A stretch of DNA of 64,000 nucleotides. It comes from Hedera helix. Taxonomy: Eukaryota > Streptophyta > Magnoliopsida > Apiales > Araliaceae. A program made the position numbers and the translations under genes. The notes under the pieces are model-generated. The model saw only the letters and a list, made by a program, of their open reading frames with translations. It had not been told where the DNA came from and did no database searches. This document shows, piece after piece, positions 26,001 through 37,522 of this stretch. Location: contig OX359286.1 of assembly GCA_947179155.2 (NCBI GenBank), positions 39,074,664 through 39,138,663 on the forward strand. Reading direction: 5' to 3'. Numbering within the stretch: position 1 is the first letter of the stretch; every line of letters starts with the position of its first letter.

Positions 26001-26384
26001 TTATCTAGCACTATTTTAAGCGGAATACTACTGTACTATATTTTATTTTAAAATATTTTTTCTTTTCAAATTATATAATTATTATTAATTTTAAAATATT
26101 TTTAAACTCAAAATTAAGATTATTCATTAAAAATTATGAAACAATAAAATTTATAATAATTAGTAATTTTTGGATAGTTTATAATATTTATTATGGCATT
26201 AATTAAAATTAAAAAAATATGTCAATTTTAAATTTAAAAATCTATTAAATTGAATGATCAAATAAAATGAAACGAATGGAGTATAAGATAAATATTAATT
26301 TGTTAAAAAAATATGTAAGACAATTTAAAATTTTAAATGACATAATTAATTAGTTATGCTTTGAAAAAATAATAATAAAAGTTA
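23054..26384. other. Gene-poor AT-rich DNA
   Basis: No protein family was recognised in any frame. A promoter-like patch at 24300-24420 has CT-rich sequence and a TATA-like CCTATATATGTAC near 24332, but no convincing coding exon follows. Segments near 23670-23800 and 26030-26285 carry TACTCCATTC-type ends seen on small MITEs, without clear duplications. Confidence 0.4.
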
Positions 26385-26386
26385 TA

Positions 26387-26642
26387 CTCTCCCGATTCCT
26401 TTTTAAGTGACATTTTAAGAAGTAAATAGATCAAGAGTCTAATTAATTAAATTAGATATAAAATCACATTATTATTTTTTAAAATTTATTGAATAGATAA
26501 GAGAGAAGCAACTCAATATTTAATGTTTTGAGATATTATAAAAAAAATTAAATTATTAATTTTTTCTTGAAAACTACAAATAACATATAAAAAGAACATA
26601 AAAAAATTCTCCAAAAAGACATATTAAAAAAGGAAGGGGTAG
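26387..26642. mobile_element. Stowaway-like MITE with TA target duplication
   Basis: The left end CTCTCCCGATTCCTTTTTAA is mirrored on the other strand at the right by CTACCCCTTCCTTTTTTAAT. TA flanks both sides (26385-26386 and 26643-26644). A TA duplication and a C-rich CTCCC-like terminus point to the Tc1/mariner-derived Stowaway class. The interior is AT-rich and non-coding. Confidence 0.6.
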
Positions 26643-26798
26643 TAATATTCAAAATTATACCGATAAAAATTAAGTTTTTTAATGCTAGTTTCTAAATAAA
26701 ATTGTCTATTTATTTTATGGTAACAACTAAAAGATAATCAAATTTATTAATAATACGAATCTTGTATTTTGAATGGGAAAAATTATTACATAAGACTT

Positions 26799-27231
26799 TA
26801 GAGCTGTAAAACTAATCGAGTTGTCTACAAACGTGCACCGACTTAACTCGATTAAGTCTAATTCAAACCTAACTCATTAAATGAGCCAAGCTTGAACAAG
26901 TTGTTTTGCCCGTGTAGCTAAACAAGTTGAGTTTGAATAATAGAGTGTTCGACTCGAGTTCAACTCGTTTAGGCTAGACTCGTTTAATATTCAATTAATT
27001 ATTTATTTACTTTATTTTTATAATTATAATTATAAAATAGCGGACCTCGACATGCTTACGTCTGTCTCGAGTTTTACTTGTTTATAAACTAGTTGAGTTT
27101 GTACACAAAATTTTAAATTTACGTAAAAATCGACCAGACTCAATCAATTTTTAATTTTTAAAAGAACTCGAACTCGACAAAATAAAATTTGACTCGACTC
27201 AACTCAATTCAACTAGACTAGACAAGAATAT
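26799..27231. mobile_element. hAT-like MITE with ACTCGAGTT/AACTCGAGT subterminal motifs
   Basis: The ends read TAGAGCTGTAAAA at the left and, on the opposite strand, TAGAGCTATAATA at the right. Subterminal regions hold many AACTCGA, TTGAGTT and GACTCG motifs in both orientations. The AT-rich centre lacks coding capacity. Flanking octamers do not match convincingly, so the insertion is probably old. Confidence 0.6.
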
Positions 27232-28089
27232 TATAGCTCTACACAAGTATATTCATGTATAAGTGAGTAATTGGTACAAATGGGGTTGTCCCATGAAATG
27301 ACATGGTGTTTGAAATTAGATTGGCTAGATACAATTTTGGTATTTGAAAAACGTTAGAGTTAATTTCTCGTGGGATCGATAACTTTCTTATCACTTTATT
27401 ATATGTTGTTCATGTATGCTTGCTCGTAAATGTTTTCTCAAACATTCGAAATTTAAACTCTAAAATCGTTCTGATTTCGCCCAACAAGTATTGACGATTA
27501 GACAAAATTAATGCATGATGCAAGTAGCCAAATAATATGTGGTGGACTGATAAATATTTCATCCACGGGACAACTATATTGCATACATTCAATGTACTCT
27601 TCTGGCAGCTAAAATCAATAGAGCAACAACCAACGTTCATATCTACCTGAAAGGAGTGCTGCAAGCTGAAAAAATAAAAATAGAAACCACTATAACACAA
27701 CACATTGACATGTATCACATTATAAACATGAGATTACTGCGTACAGGAAAACGGAATCACATAAAGAAGCATTTCACTTTCTTCCGCGTACGTACCATAC
27801 TTTGGGTCGAAGTTCCTAATAAACTAGGAGATGCATGTCAGATGTGCTATTTGTACTAAATTTGGAGCAAATCTAGAACAATTGATCTAATGTTTATTGA
27901 ATGTCGATCACATTGGATTAATTTGTAGTATTTCTTCAATTTCAAAATATAAAATTAGTTTTAATTTTTGAAATTAATTTGAGGTTTTTTTTTTCAAAAT
28001 TAAAACTGATATGAATCTAGTTAGTGTATTCATCTTGTAAATTTGCTTCCAACTTGGTTTTTATTTAATAAAGTATACGGGAGACTAAG

Positions 28090-28280
28090 GAAAGTTGTTC
28101 GTTAATTCCATATAAATATATATAAAAATCGATATCATTCTGGTACTGAACTGATTGATCAGTCTCAGTTGCTGGCCAAATCGATACCGATATAGGTACA
28201 CAATTTTAAGTAATTTCAATAATCGGTACCATCCGCTTCGAACCAGTACAATCCAATAAATTATCGATGAACACTCCCAG
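28090..28280. mobile_element. Remnant of a hAT-like MITE related to 6214-6631
   Basis: GGTACC, CGATACCGAT and a right end GATGAACACTCCCA echo the element at 6214-6631 (…GAACACCCCTA). Only one terminus is recognisable. Confidence 0.5.
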
Positions 28281-28328
28281 TTAGAAAAGCATCTGCTGAA
28301 AGTATTATTAAGTAGTAGTAGTATTACC

Positions 28329-28351
28329 CTCTCTCTCTCTCTCTCTCTCTT
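28329..28351. repeat. (CT)n microsatellite
   Basis: An uninterrupted CT run upstream of a pyrimidine-rich patch. A TATA-like CCTATATATC lies near 28530, but no gene is recognisable downstream. Confidence 0.9.
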
Positions 28352-28359
28352 GTTAAATC

Positions 28360-29662
28360 CATCTCTCCATCTTTTTTGTCATTACATAAATAATAATGAA
28401 TGGGTTTGCCAATTGTTAGCCAGAATAATTCATGTCACCTTCCCACATCGGCCTTTGCTTACTTCTTTCTTCCTTTTCAATATTCTATGTCCCCTCTCTT
28501 TCTCTCTTCCGTTCTGCTGCTGCTGCACCTATATATCTTCTTCTCTTATTCCTCCTTGAATTTCACTGTTCAAGGCTTCAAGCTAGTTTGTAATAGAGTA
28601 GTAAATTATAAATTATACTAGCACTACTAAATATACCATCAGTATTGATGTGTTTGTAAATTAAAAATTAATTTCATTTACATGCAAGTTAAATTAATTA
28701 CATTACATCTTAATTTCATTAAGCTCAATAATCATAGTTGAGTTTGAGTTTTCTCGGAACATATATATATGATAAATATATTCCATCCTAAATTTATTAT
28801 TTCATTGGACTCCTGGTCTCCTTTTTTAGAAGGCATGTCACAGGTAGAGGTGCTAATTTAATTTTAAGATTTAATATTAAATAAAATCATATAAAAACTT
28901 ATAAATATTTAAAAAATATTAAATAATCCGCGTCGGGTGTCCAGTGCCCAGTGTCCCTTCTATTAACGCTTAATATGTATTACAGTATTATAATAAACCT
29001 ATATTTATAACTTTTAAATACTACTTCAAATATTACTATCATTTTCATTATTGAAAAAATGTGTATGACACATATTTTAATATAAAATATATTTTTTAAA
29101 TAATATAAATAATAGTAGTGTTTGAAGTACAGTTTAAAAGTTCTTATCCGATGTATTAGTTGTGGATATACCTAAGTTGCTTTATTCTCAAATTAAGATA
29201 TTCTCAATGATGCATCGTTTAAATTCCTCATGTCTGGCACTTGACAATAAAAAATGCAAATTTCTTGATTAAAAAATAAACCCCACAAGTACAAAAGGAT
29301 TCAGTCCAGTAGGCATTCTGATATGTGTATTTATTATTTGTGAGATCGAGGAGCATCGTACATTAAGAGACAGCTAGAATTTAACTTTGCAATGTTTAAT
29401 AAAAGCATCAACACTGTAATAATTAATTAATTTAAACACATGAATTAACGTATTAATCAATTTATAAAGTGTTTGTGAACAGCCTTGTATAGCAATATTT
29501 AAGATTGTTGCTCTTTTGTACGTACTGGGACTGATCATCACAAAGTAAACATGGTTGGATCACTCATTAGTTACAAGTCTTTTCTTCTGGAGTATGGCTT
29601 CTTATTCTTACCTGGTTGCTGTTGGCATGGATGGATTAATTATTCCATTCCGGTCCTACTTG

Positions 29663-29699
<37 letters not shown>

Positions 29700-30045
29700 C
29701 GCGCGCACATACGCACCTATATGTGTGTGTGATTTGATATCTTGATTTTACATAAATGTTGTTCTTTCCTTTCAATTATTGTTTGTTTATATAAAGTGAA
29801 GTTTAATGGCATGAATCTTCGAACATATCTAGGTTAATTTATAAAATCCTATTGCATAAAAAGATGGAAAATTAATTGTCTAACAAAATAAGAACCTAGC
29901 CCGGAAATAAGTATGGTGCTTGCATGGAGCCTATTCTGGTTAATGGCTTCATCATCATTACAAAATTCACGTAAACCCCACAAAATTAGTATGTATAGTC
30001 TGGGATTGATTTAAATAGCACCACCCTGTCCCCAAATCAATTCTT
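28360..30045. other. AT-rich intergenic DNA with possible orphan promoter
   Basis: The CT-rich stretch and TATA-like motif near 28530 look promoter-like, yet downstream frames are short and match no family I know. A (TA)n microsatellite occupies about 29655-29696, followed by short CG/CA alternation. Confidence 0.4.
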
Positions 30046-30048
30046 TTA

Positions 30049-30343
30049 TATTGCGTTTAGATTGAATGAAATAGATAAAATAATGAAATAAATTTAAGGT
30101 ATTTTAAATATATGTCTGATTGTTGGTGAGAGTAAGTGGTGTAATATGATGGTAAAATTATCATACATATTCATTCAATTGGAATGAATTTTATTCCACC
30201 ACCTCTCATATAGAATAAAAATCAAAGGGATTAAATGAATTTTTCATTCCACTAGAATGGTTTTTCCTCCAAAATAATCATTCAATACACTGATTTTTAT
30301 TACATTTCTTTTTTCATTTCATTCCTTTAATCCAAATATAACA
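30049..30343. mobile_element. Tourist-like (PIF/Harbinger) MITE, 295 bp
   Basis: The left terminus TATTGCGTTTAGATTGAATG is matched on the opposite strand at the right by TGTTATATTTGGATTAAAGG. TTA flanks both sides (30046-30048 and 30344-30346). The terminus resembles the GTTTGGATT type common in plant Tourist elements. There is no coding content. Confidence 0.7.
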
Positions 30344-30513
30344 TTAAGGTCGGGAGAAATATGGTCATGCCTAATTTGTGTAACATTTGATGCATGGGGG
30401 AGGGGTGTAATTTTAAATGAGCTAAGAGACTTGGAACGAATTGAGGAGTTACTTAATAATAACTTTTCATCATTGTTTTAGTTTTGTTTCCCAAGTGAAT
30501 AAGCACAAATCAA

Positions 30514-30924
30514 ATGGAGTTGGAGGTCCCAATGGGAAGGGAAATAGAGGAGGGAAGCTGCTCCATCAAGATTTCTCCTCTGTATAAGCCCAACCCATGT
30601 GTAGATTATTCTTGTTTGCTAGAGGCCTGGAACTACTATAATAAAGTCCGAAACATGCATGGTGCTGGGCATTTCGAAATAGGCTGCTGGAAAATGGGCT
30701 TGATATTTCATTTGGCACCAGCTACAGATCCACACTTCATCAACATTACCAACAATCATGATCAGGGTATTGTTGACTTGACCCTAGGAGTACAGACTGA
30801 TGAAGCATTCATAAAGAGAAGGGAATCTATATGCAGGCTTACTTCTCATCTAAGTGGAGCTTCAACAACCCCTTGCCCCCTTGGGCCTTGGGCACTACCA
30901 TTATCCATGAGCCTCCTAGGCTGA
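30514..30924 (+). CDS. Hypothetical 136-aa ORF, unrecognised
   Basis: I do not recognise this protein. The frame runs from ATG to a stop over 411 bases and has clearly higher GC than its surroundings. It is rich in Cys, Trp and His (blocks CVDYSCLLEAWNYYNKV and HFEIGCWKMG) and contains VDLTLGV, loosely like a repression-type LxLxL motif. There is no signal peptide or membrane segment. Neighbours are MITEs, and no adjoining exons with matching splice signals were found. It may be a small orphan gene, a captured gene fragment or a chance frame. Confidence 0.25.
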   Translation: MELEVPMGREIEEGSCSIKISPLYKPNPCVDYSCLLEAWNYYNKVRNMHGAGHFEIGCWKMGLIFHLAPATDPHFINITNNHDQGIVDLTLGVQTDEAFIKRRESICRLTSHLSGASTTPCPLGPWALPLSMSLLG

Positions 30925-31212
30925 TGGGAAATTATAAAAATTATTTTATTTTGTATAATTAAATACATTATCTTATGTATCGTGCATAAAAAAATATTTT
31001 ATTTTTATATAAATTATTATTATTATTATAATTATAAGGAACAACATCCGCAATAACCATCCAATTGCAGTTAGATTAACAAGGCAATCGCTTATAACAG
31101 ATTGACCTATTTGGAAATAGAAAAACAGTTTTCATGAAAAGTATTTTATTTTGGTTTACACAGCTACTTTTGTACAAAAAAGAATGAAATGGATAAATAT
31201 ACTAGTGTAGAG

Positions 31213-31979
31213 TAGACATGCACAAAAAGTCCGCGGCCTGAGGCCTGGCCTTGATCTGGCCTGGCCTGGCCTGGTCAAAGCCTGGCCTGGTCAAAGGCCT
31301 GGTCCGGCCTGGCCCGGCCTGCAGGCTTTAAACAGGCCACGATTTTAGAGCAAAAGCCCGGTCTGGCCTGGCCTGGGGAAAAGCCTGGCCCGGCCTGGCC
31401 TGGCCTGGTCAAAAGCCTGGCCTGGTCTGGCTAAAGTCTACCTCGATTTTTGGTAAAGTGACAAGAATACTGAACTGGGATACACTAAATACTAAATTGT
31501 ATTTCTATTTCTCCTATCATATTATATTATAATATGATTATTAGTCTATGAGTGAATATTTAATTCAAATTGGGGTGATGGTGATTTGCAGACAACCCTA
31601 TATTATATAATTATATAGTCATTATCACTATGGGTCATTTCTAATTTTTATGCAGCAGTACTAAAAATTATGAAAAATGGTGATTTTGATGGATTTTTCA
31701 ATATTTGGTCTTCTTGATTTGTAATTTTGTACACGTTCATACAAAAAAATATGCAACCGACGATTTCGTGGCTCCCTCATTCTCTCTTTCTTCTCTGTCT
31801 CTCTCTCGGTCTAGGCCTGGCCTGGCCCGCAGGCCTCAACAGGCCCTATTTTTTTTGGAGAAGCCCGGCCCGGCCTGGCCTGCAGGCCTAAAAGTCAAGG
31901 CCTGGCCTGGCCTGGTTAACGGAAAAAGCCTGCCAGGCCTAGGCCAGGCCGGCCTGGCCTGGCCTGTTGTGCATGTCTA
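31213..31979. mobile_element. hAT MITE with GGCCTGGCC subterminal arrays and perfect 8-bp TSD
   Basis: The ends are TAGACATGCACAA and its exact reverse complement TTGTGCATGTCTA. The flanking octamer GTGTAGAG occurs at 31205-31212 and again at 31980-31987 without change. Both ends carry dense GGCCTGGCC-type arrays in opposite orientation, with an AT-rich centre. Perfect ends and duplication indicate a fairly recent insertion, about 240 bp upstream of the POB1-like start codon. No transposase is encoded. The open frame at 31705-31980 is a by-product of the array. Confidence 0.92.
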
Positions 31980-32219
31980 GTGTAGAGTGTAGTATATTAC
32001 TAATAAAAATAAAATCAACTCATGGTAAAGGTACTATAAAACATAAAATGGGGAAATCTGTTTTTATTGAAAGAATACTATCACATACACACCGTTCTTG
32101 AGATTTTTCTGGATTTTAGTTCCTCGTGATTAGGGTTTCCAATTTTGAATATCTCCCGTTTCTCTTCAGTTTTGTTGACGAAGCAATCGAACGTCGTCTT
32201 TTTCGACCCTTAGACAATA

Positions 32220-35217
32220 ATGGATTCGGACTTCTCGCCGGGCGGTGGGAGGGTCGATTCCGACTTTGGCTTCGCCTTCAACGACAGCAATTTCTCTGAT
32301 CGGGTTCTTAATATTCAAATTTTACCTGATATTCCCCATGCCAAATCTGTTCTCGAGGGTTGCGGCGCTATTTCTGAATGGGCCAGTAATCGCAAACGAA
32401 GGAGAGAAGATATCAATAAAGAAATGGGTGAGCATTTTCTTTTTTTACATTTATTCTTAGGTTTCATTTTTAATTTAATCTCTCTCTGCGTATGTGAGGT
32501 GAAATTGGGTATAAAGTTTGGGTCTTGAACGATGCTTGGTTCTTCTAAAGCTTGTAGTAGAAGGTGCCTTTATATAATTAGGGCTTTGTGTATGTAAAAT
32601 GATTTTGGGTTTTAGGGGGAGTACAATGTGTGTTTTGTGTGTAATTTTGAGATAAACTTCGAGTCTTGGTTTTTTTTATTTATAAGAATGTGGGTTCCTA
32701 TTAGAGTTTTTGCATACAAATTGAAAGAGGGGGGGAAATAGATACTATAGGCAGTCAGTAATATCAAGGACCCACGTCTTAGGATGCAATTTTGGTGTGA
32801 ACTCAAATTCCAGTCTTTTTTATGAAAAGATGGTGATATATGAATATATGGCCATATGGGTTTTACTTAATCTGAATCAAATTCTGTTCAGGTGCTGAGA
32901 GGCGATGATTTAGTATTGTTTGTATCAGAATGATTGTTTGTAGAAGGTTAAGCATTTCATTATGTCTGATAATGACTGCTAAATGTATGGCAGTAAAATG
33001 CAACCGATAAGAAGCAGCCTCTTTTAACCAACCATTTGTAATGACTTTGCCCAAATCTAAAGTCAAATCATACTAAGGCTAAATTCACATTCCAATAGCA
33101 TCAACTTCGAGCATCTTGGCCCACCCAAAAGGTCACATGACTATTGGTAGTTTAGTTAAGTCTTATAAACACACTTACCAAATTAATATGTTGGACCGCG
33201 GTATTACAATAGGAAAACCAACATGATTGACGTGTTTGATGTATGATGATTCTAAAGCTGTTTAATATCTTGTCCTGCACCATCTCTTCGGGTATAAACT
33301 TGGTCATGCTTTCTCTCTCAAATTTTGACCTATTAGTTAAACTTCTTTATGTATTTATCATAGGCTTTTAATCAGTAATATATTTTTCATATTTTATGCT
33401 GTTTTCTAGATTTTCTCAGTCACTTGATTTGTATCTTGTTTTGCCTGCATCCCTTGTGAGTGAATCAGAATCTATAAATTGCACCACTATGCTTACGCTT
33501 TAGTTTGTGAATACCCTTCATGTTGGGCTGTAAAATATATTCCTAATGTACTTAATTTGTAATGGCTTGGGTTTTCGGTTGTATTCAATGCTTGTCGTTA
33601 ATGCTCACTATGCATCGAAGCCTTCTCTTTTTGTTCATGTTTTTGAATATTTTCAGTATACATGACTGGTATGCCATCTGCCAAGTGGTCTGTACCTAAT
33701 CAGTTTTTGTATTACTGAACGAGAGATGTCTCTTTACCGTTATTTGTGGATGCAGTCATGCAGCATGAGGAACAGATTTTGAACTGTAATATGCCGTATA
33801 CAGAAGATGGTATTACCTATGAAAACCAAGACGAGGATGCTGTGGTAATGATTGAAGAATCACCTTCAGGTGGTATATTGAATGCGAATCAACCTGGTAT
33901 ATATTTTCACTTTTCTATTTGAATTGTTTTATCATTTTGATCTTGTGCTCCTTTTCACTACACAAGAATTTGAATAATCAAAAATATTATGGGCTATTGA
34001 AAAGTATTTGATTGCGTAGATACTTTTTTGCATTAGGGAATTAAATTGCATATTTGTATATGCAAATTCTCTGAATTTATAACTTAAACAGTGTTTAATT
34101 ATATAGACACTAATTGTTTATTTACATATTTAAAATCAATTTGATGCTTTTGTAGGGGATGAAGCCACTCATGGTAATGATGCAGTTTGCACGGATTGTT
34201 CAACAGTTATTCGGGTGAAGACTATACACATTAGTTCCCCAATATTGGCAGCAAAGAGTCCATTTTTCTACAAGGTGAGGAGTTATCAATCTGGCGTGTG
34301 CTGCTTTAAATCTGAAATCCTTTATAACTTGTGCATTTGAACTACCGTCATGTAGTTATTCTCAAATGGGATGAGAGAGTCAGAGCAGCGACAGGTGACT
34401 TTACAGATCCATGCCTCTGGTAAGATGAAACTCTTTAACTGCTGTTTTACTTTCTCTTCCCAGTACATAGCTGGTTTGTTTCATGGTAAAATTAAATTTC
34501 TTATCATTTGTTGAATATGATGTGCACTATAATGTATTGCAGTTGATCTCATTTCCAAGGTTTAGTTATACCACTATAACCCATTCATTGGTTCGACTGT
34601 TATCTGTCTTTCATTCTGTTGTTTTGGAGGAGTTTGTTAGTTATAAACATGAGCTTACAATTGTTCTCTCCCTTTTTTTCTTTTCATGGAACAGAAGAAG
34701 CTGCCCTGATGGACCTTCTAAATTTCATGTACAGTAATACTTTGTCAACCACCACACCTTCTGCTTTGTTGGATGTTCTGATGGCTGCTGACAAGTTTGA
34801 GGTCGCTTCATGCATGAGATACTGCAGCCAGCTATTAAGAAACCTACCTATGACTTGCAAGTCTGCTTTGCTTTATTTGGATCTTCCTTCGAGCGTTTTG
34901 ATGGCTGATGCAGTGCAGTCACTGACAGATGCAGCAAAGCATTTTCTTGCTGTTACTTACAATGACATAAGCAAGTGAGCTGCTCTGCCATCCTAGCTTT
35001 ACTTTCCTTTTGTTGTGTCTTAGTTTGAAATTTCAATGACTCTTATCTTGTTTTTAAATATGGAATCCTGCTTTATAGAAGCTTGGGCTCATACGATGCA
35101 GCAGTAATTCCCTTAGGTTATTCAGATGAAGAACCAAAGTTTAGGAAACTGCAGCCCTCGGTCAAAAAGCAAACAAGAGTCCTCAACTCTCTTTTACTTT
35201 TACTTGCTTTGTATGGG

Positions 35218-35263
<46 letters not shown>

Positions 35264-36160
35264 CCCACCCAAAGGGGAAAACCCCTTATAATTACCTGTT
35301 TCAGTTATTTGAATTCACAAGATTTTTTTGCATTTCTTACAAGGTTCCAAGAAGAGGTGCTAAACTTGCCTTTAGCTGGAATAGAAGCAGTCTTATCCGG
35401 TGATGATCTTCAGGTAGGTTCAGAAGATGTTGTTTATGATTTTGTGTTGAAGTGGGCCAGAATTCATTACCCAAAGCTGGAGGAAAGACGAGAAGTGCTA
35501 GGCGCACGCATTGGTTTCCTTATTCGTTTCCCATACATGACCTGCCGAAAGTTGAAGAAAGTTCAAACATGCAACGATTTTGATCCTGAACTTGCAACCA
35601 AGGTCGTTCTTGAAGCTCTCTTCTTCAAGGCTGAGGCACCATACAGGCAGCGCTCTCTTGCTGCAGATGAGGCCAGTGGCACCACATACTGTCGTTTTGT
35701 GGAACGTGCATACAAGTATCGCCCTGTCAAGGTGGTGGAGTTTGAACTGCCTTGTCGACAGTGTGTTGTGTATTTGGATCTGAAGCGGGAAGAGTGTGCA
35801 CATTTGTTTCCTGCTGGCAGGGTTTACTCACAAGCTTTCCATCTGGGTGGCCAGGGTTTTTTCCTTTCAGCTCACTGCAACATGGACCAACAAAGTTCAT
35901 TCCATTGCTTTGGGTTGTTCTTGGGTATGCAAGAGAAGGGATCCGTAAGTTTTGCAGTTGACTATGAATTTGCGGCAAGGTCAAAGCCAGAGAAGGAGTA
36001 CAGCAGCAAGTACAAAGGCAACTACACATTCACTGGAGGTAAAGCTGTTGGGTATAGAAACCTGTTTGCTATACCTTGGACGTTATTCATGGCTGAAGAC
36101 AGTGCTTATTTCATCAATGGCGTACTACACCTTAGGGCTGAGCTCACCATCAAGCAATGA
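32220..36160 (+). CDS. POB1: BTB/POZ-BACK protein, POB1/LRB type (CUL3 adaptor)
   Basis: Six exons are predicted: 32220-32427, 33756-33896, 34156-34274, 34356-34419, 34695-34974 and 35344-36160. All have GT-AG introns and consistent phases, giving 542 aa, close to the roughly 560 aa of Arabidopsis POB1. The N-terminus holds DFAFAFND-like FGFAFNDSNFSDR and the basic nuclear-type KRRRED block (about residue 60). The BTB fold spans about residues 128-245 (VKTIHISSPILAAKSPFFYK, LFSNGMRESEQRQVTL, ADKFEVASCMRYC). The BACK domain follows (FQEEVLNLPLAGIEAVLSG, VYDFVLKWARIHYP). The C-terminal family block contains HLGGQGFFLSAHCNMDQQ and ends HLRAELTIKQ. In Arabidopsis the POB1/LRB proteins are CUL3 E3-ligase adaptors acting in light signalling (phytochrome and PIF turnover), and POB1 also limits cell death. 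A 42-base poly-C tract lies in the last intron. Confidence 0.95.
35220..35261 (+). repeat. Poly-C homopolymer, 42 bp, in the last POB1 intron
   Basis: An uninterrupted C run followed by AACCCACCCAAAGGGG. It lies 82 bases before the acceptor of the last exon. Such long C tracts are rare in plant DNA and error-prone in sequencing, so the length may not be exact. Confidence 0.9.
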
Positions 36161-37522
36161 ATCTGTTTAAAGAATCTTCCAAGCTCTGGGATTAGATGCA
36201 TTTAGATTTTTAGATTTCCGAGGTTGAATGCGTATACCATAATGGTCAATGCTACCATACTGGGACAAGATTTTCAGGAAGTTAAAAAAGTTTCAACTGG
36301 TGATCATCATATATTAACAGGCTTGGGCTACTTGAGAAACACTAATTTTCTTGTGCTAGCATATATTAACGTGTATATATGTATATATCATCTTGCATTT
36401 CTTTCACTTGTAACTGGTTGCAGATGTGTCATTATCCATTATTCTTTGGAACTAACAAATTAACAAAAACTGGAAACAGAAGGCGTGGCCATGTACTGAC
36501 CCTACATGTACGCTTTCTGAATCTGAATATTGATATTTGGAATTGTGAAGGAAACATTCAGATGCAAGTGAGTGCAGGTTTTTCTTCGCCTCTTCTATTT
36601 TTTTCTTTAAATCTAGATTAGTGAGTCACAAGAATCCAAATACGCGAGATATAATCTTAAACCACCCATTTAAACTTTGGACAATCTTCCGATGATATGT
36701 TAATTGCTACGTTACAAGGAGCAAGCAAGATTATAATTCTTCACCAACGAACGCAAAACAAAGATGTCGACCAATGCTATTACTTGGTGCAGTTGGTGAT
36801 GATCCTTTTCTCTTCATTTTTATGATCGGAGTAATGATGCCAAAGAATGAAAGATACATCGCCACTCGCAATGACAACCAGAGACTCCTTTCTGCCCGTC
36901 TCTCTTTCTTTTTTGTTAAACATAACCACCTGGATGCTTCATCTTTAAGTTGGATGCAAAGTCACTTGGATCAATGCTACAGATCCCCAACAGGCTTAAC
37001 GGAAGTTAGTTTCAAGAAGAATATTCAACATAAGCAATGCTTTCAAAGATTGCATTCGCCAAAATGTGTCAATTTTCTCCTCATTAGTCTCTTGAGAAGC
37101 TGTTTAAAAATAACAATAAGAAAAAACAAAGGAAAGAAAACACAGGTTCAAATTATCTCCTATGAGGGACCTTATGCTTCCTGAACCAACTAGTAGATGA
37201 GAATATATGGTCCTGTTAGAACATTTTATAAGAGTATTTGGTGGAATATATTGCATTTCAATTAGCTTTACAGAAGGGCTTATGGAACTTCATTAATTAA
37301 ATAGCAATCCAAGCTAATCATTTTCATATATTGAAGCCAATAAATATTCAAAAAAAAACATGCACCACTTATTTGAACAAGAAAATAACAATTCAAGGCT
37401 AAACAACAACTGCTATTCCTATTATGTAGCAAATCCTCAGCCAGAGGTACAATCTAAATTTAACAGAAACATCTAAAACACTTTGCCAAAGCAAGCAACC
37501 GACAGATAATAGAGTAGCTCGC
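36161..37522. other. Convergent 3' region between POB1 and 6PGDH
   Basis: The first few hundred bases after the POB1 stop probably form its 3' UTR. The stretch from about 37200 to 37522 is likely the 3' UTR of the minus-strand 6PGDH gene. The middle (36660-37190) holds a 136-aa plus-strand frame at 36774-37184 that I do not recognise and do not support as a gene. Confidence 0.5.

Noticed and set aside
31705..31980. 91-aa plus-strand ORF rich in Gly/Pro/Trp
   Set aside because: It is produced by the GGCCTGGCC array of a hAT MITE.
35083..35343. Poly-proline frame leading into the last POB1 exon as a separate protein or alternative exon
   Set aside because: The conserved protein requires splicing from 34974 to 35344. 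The poly-proline comes from the poly-C tract in the intron. It is kept only as a retention question.
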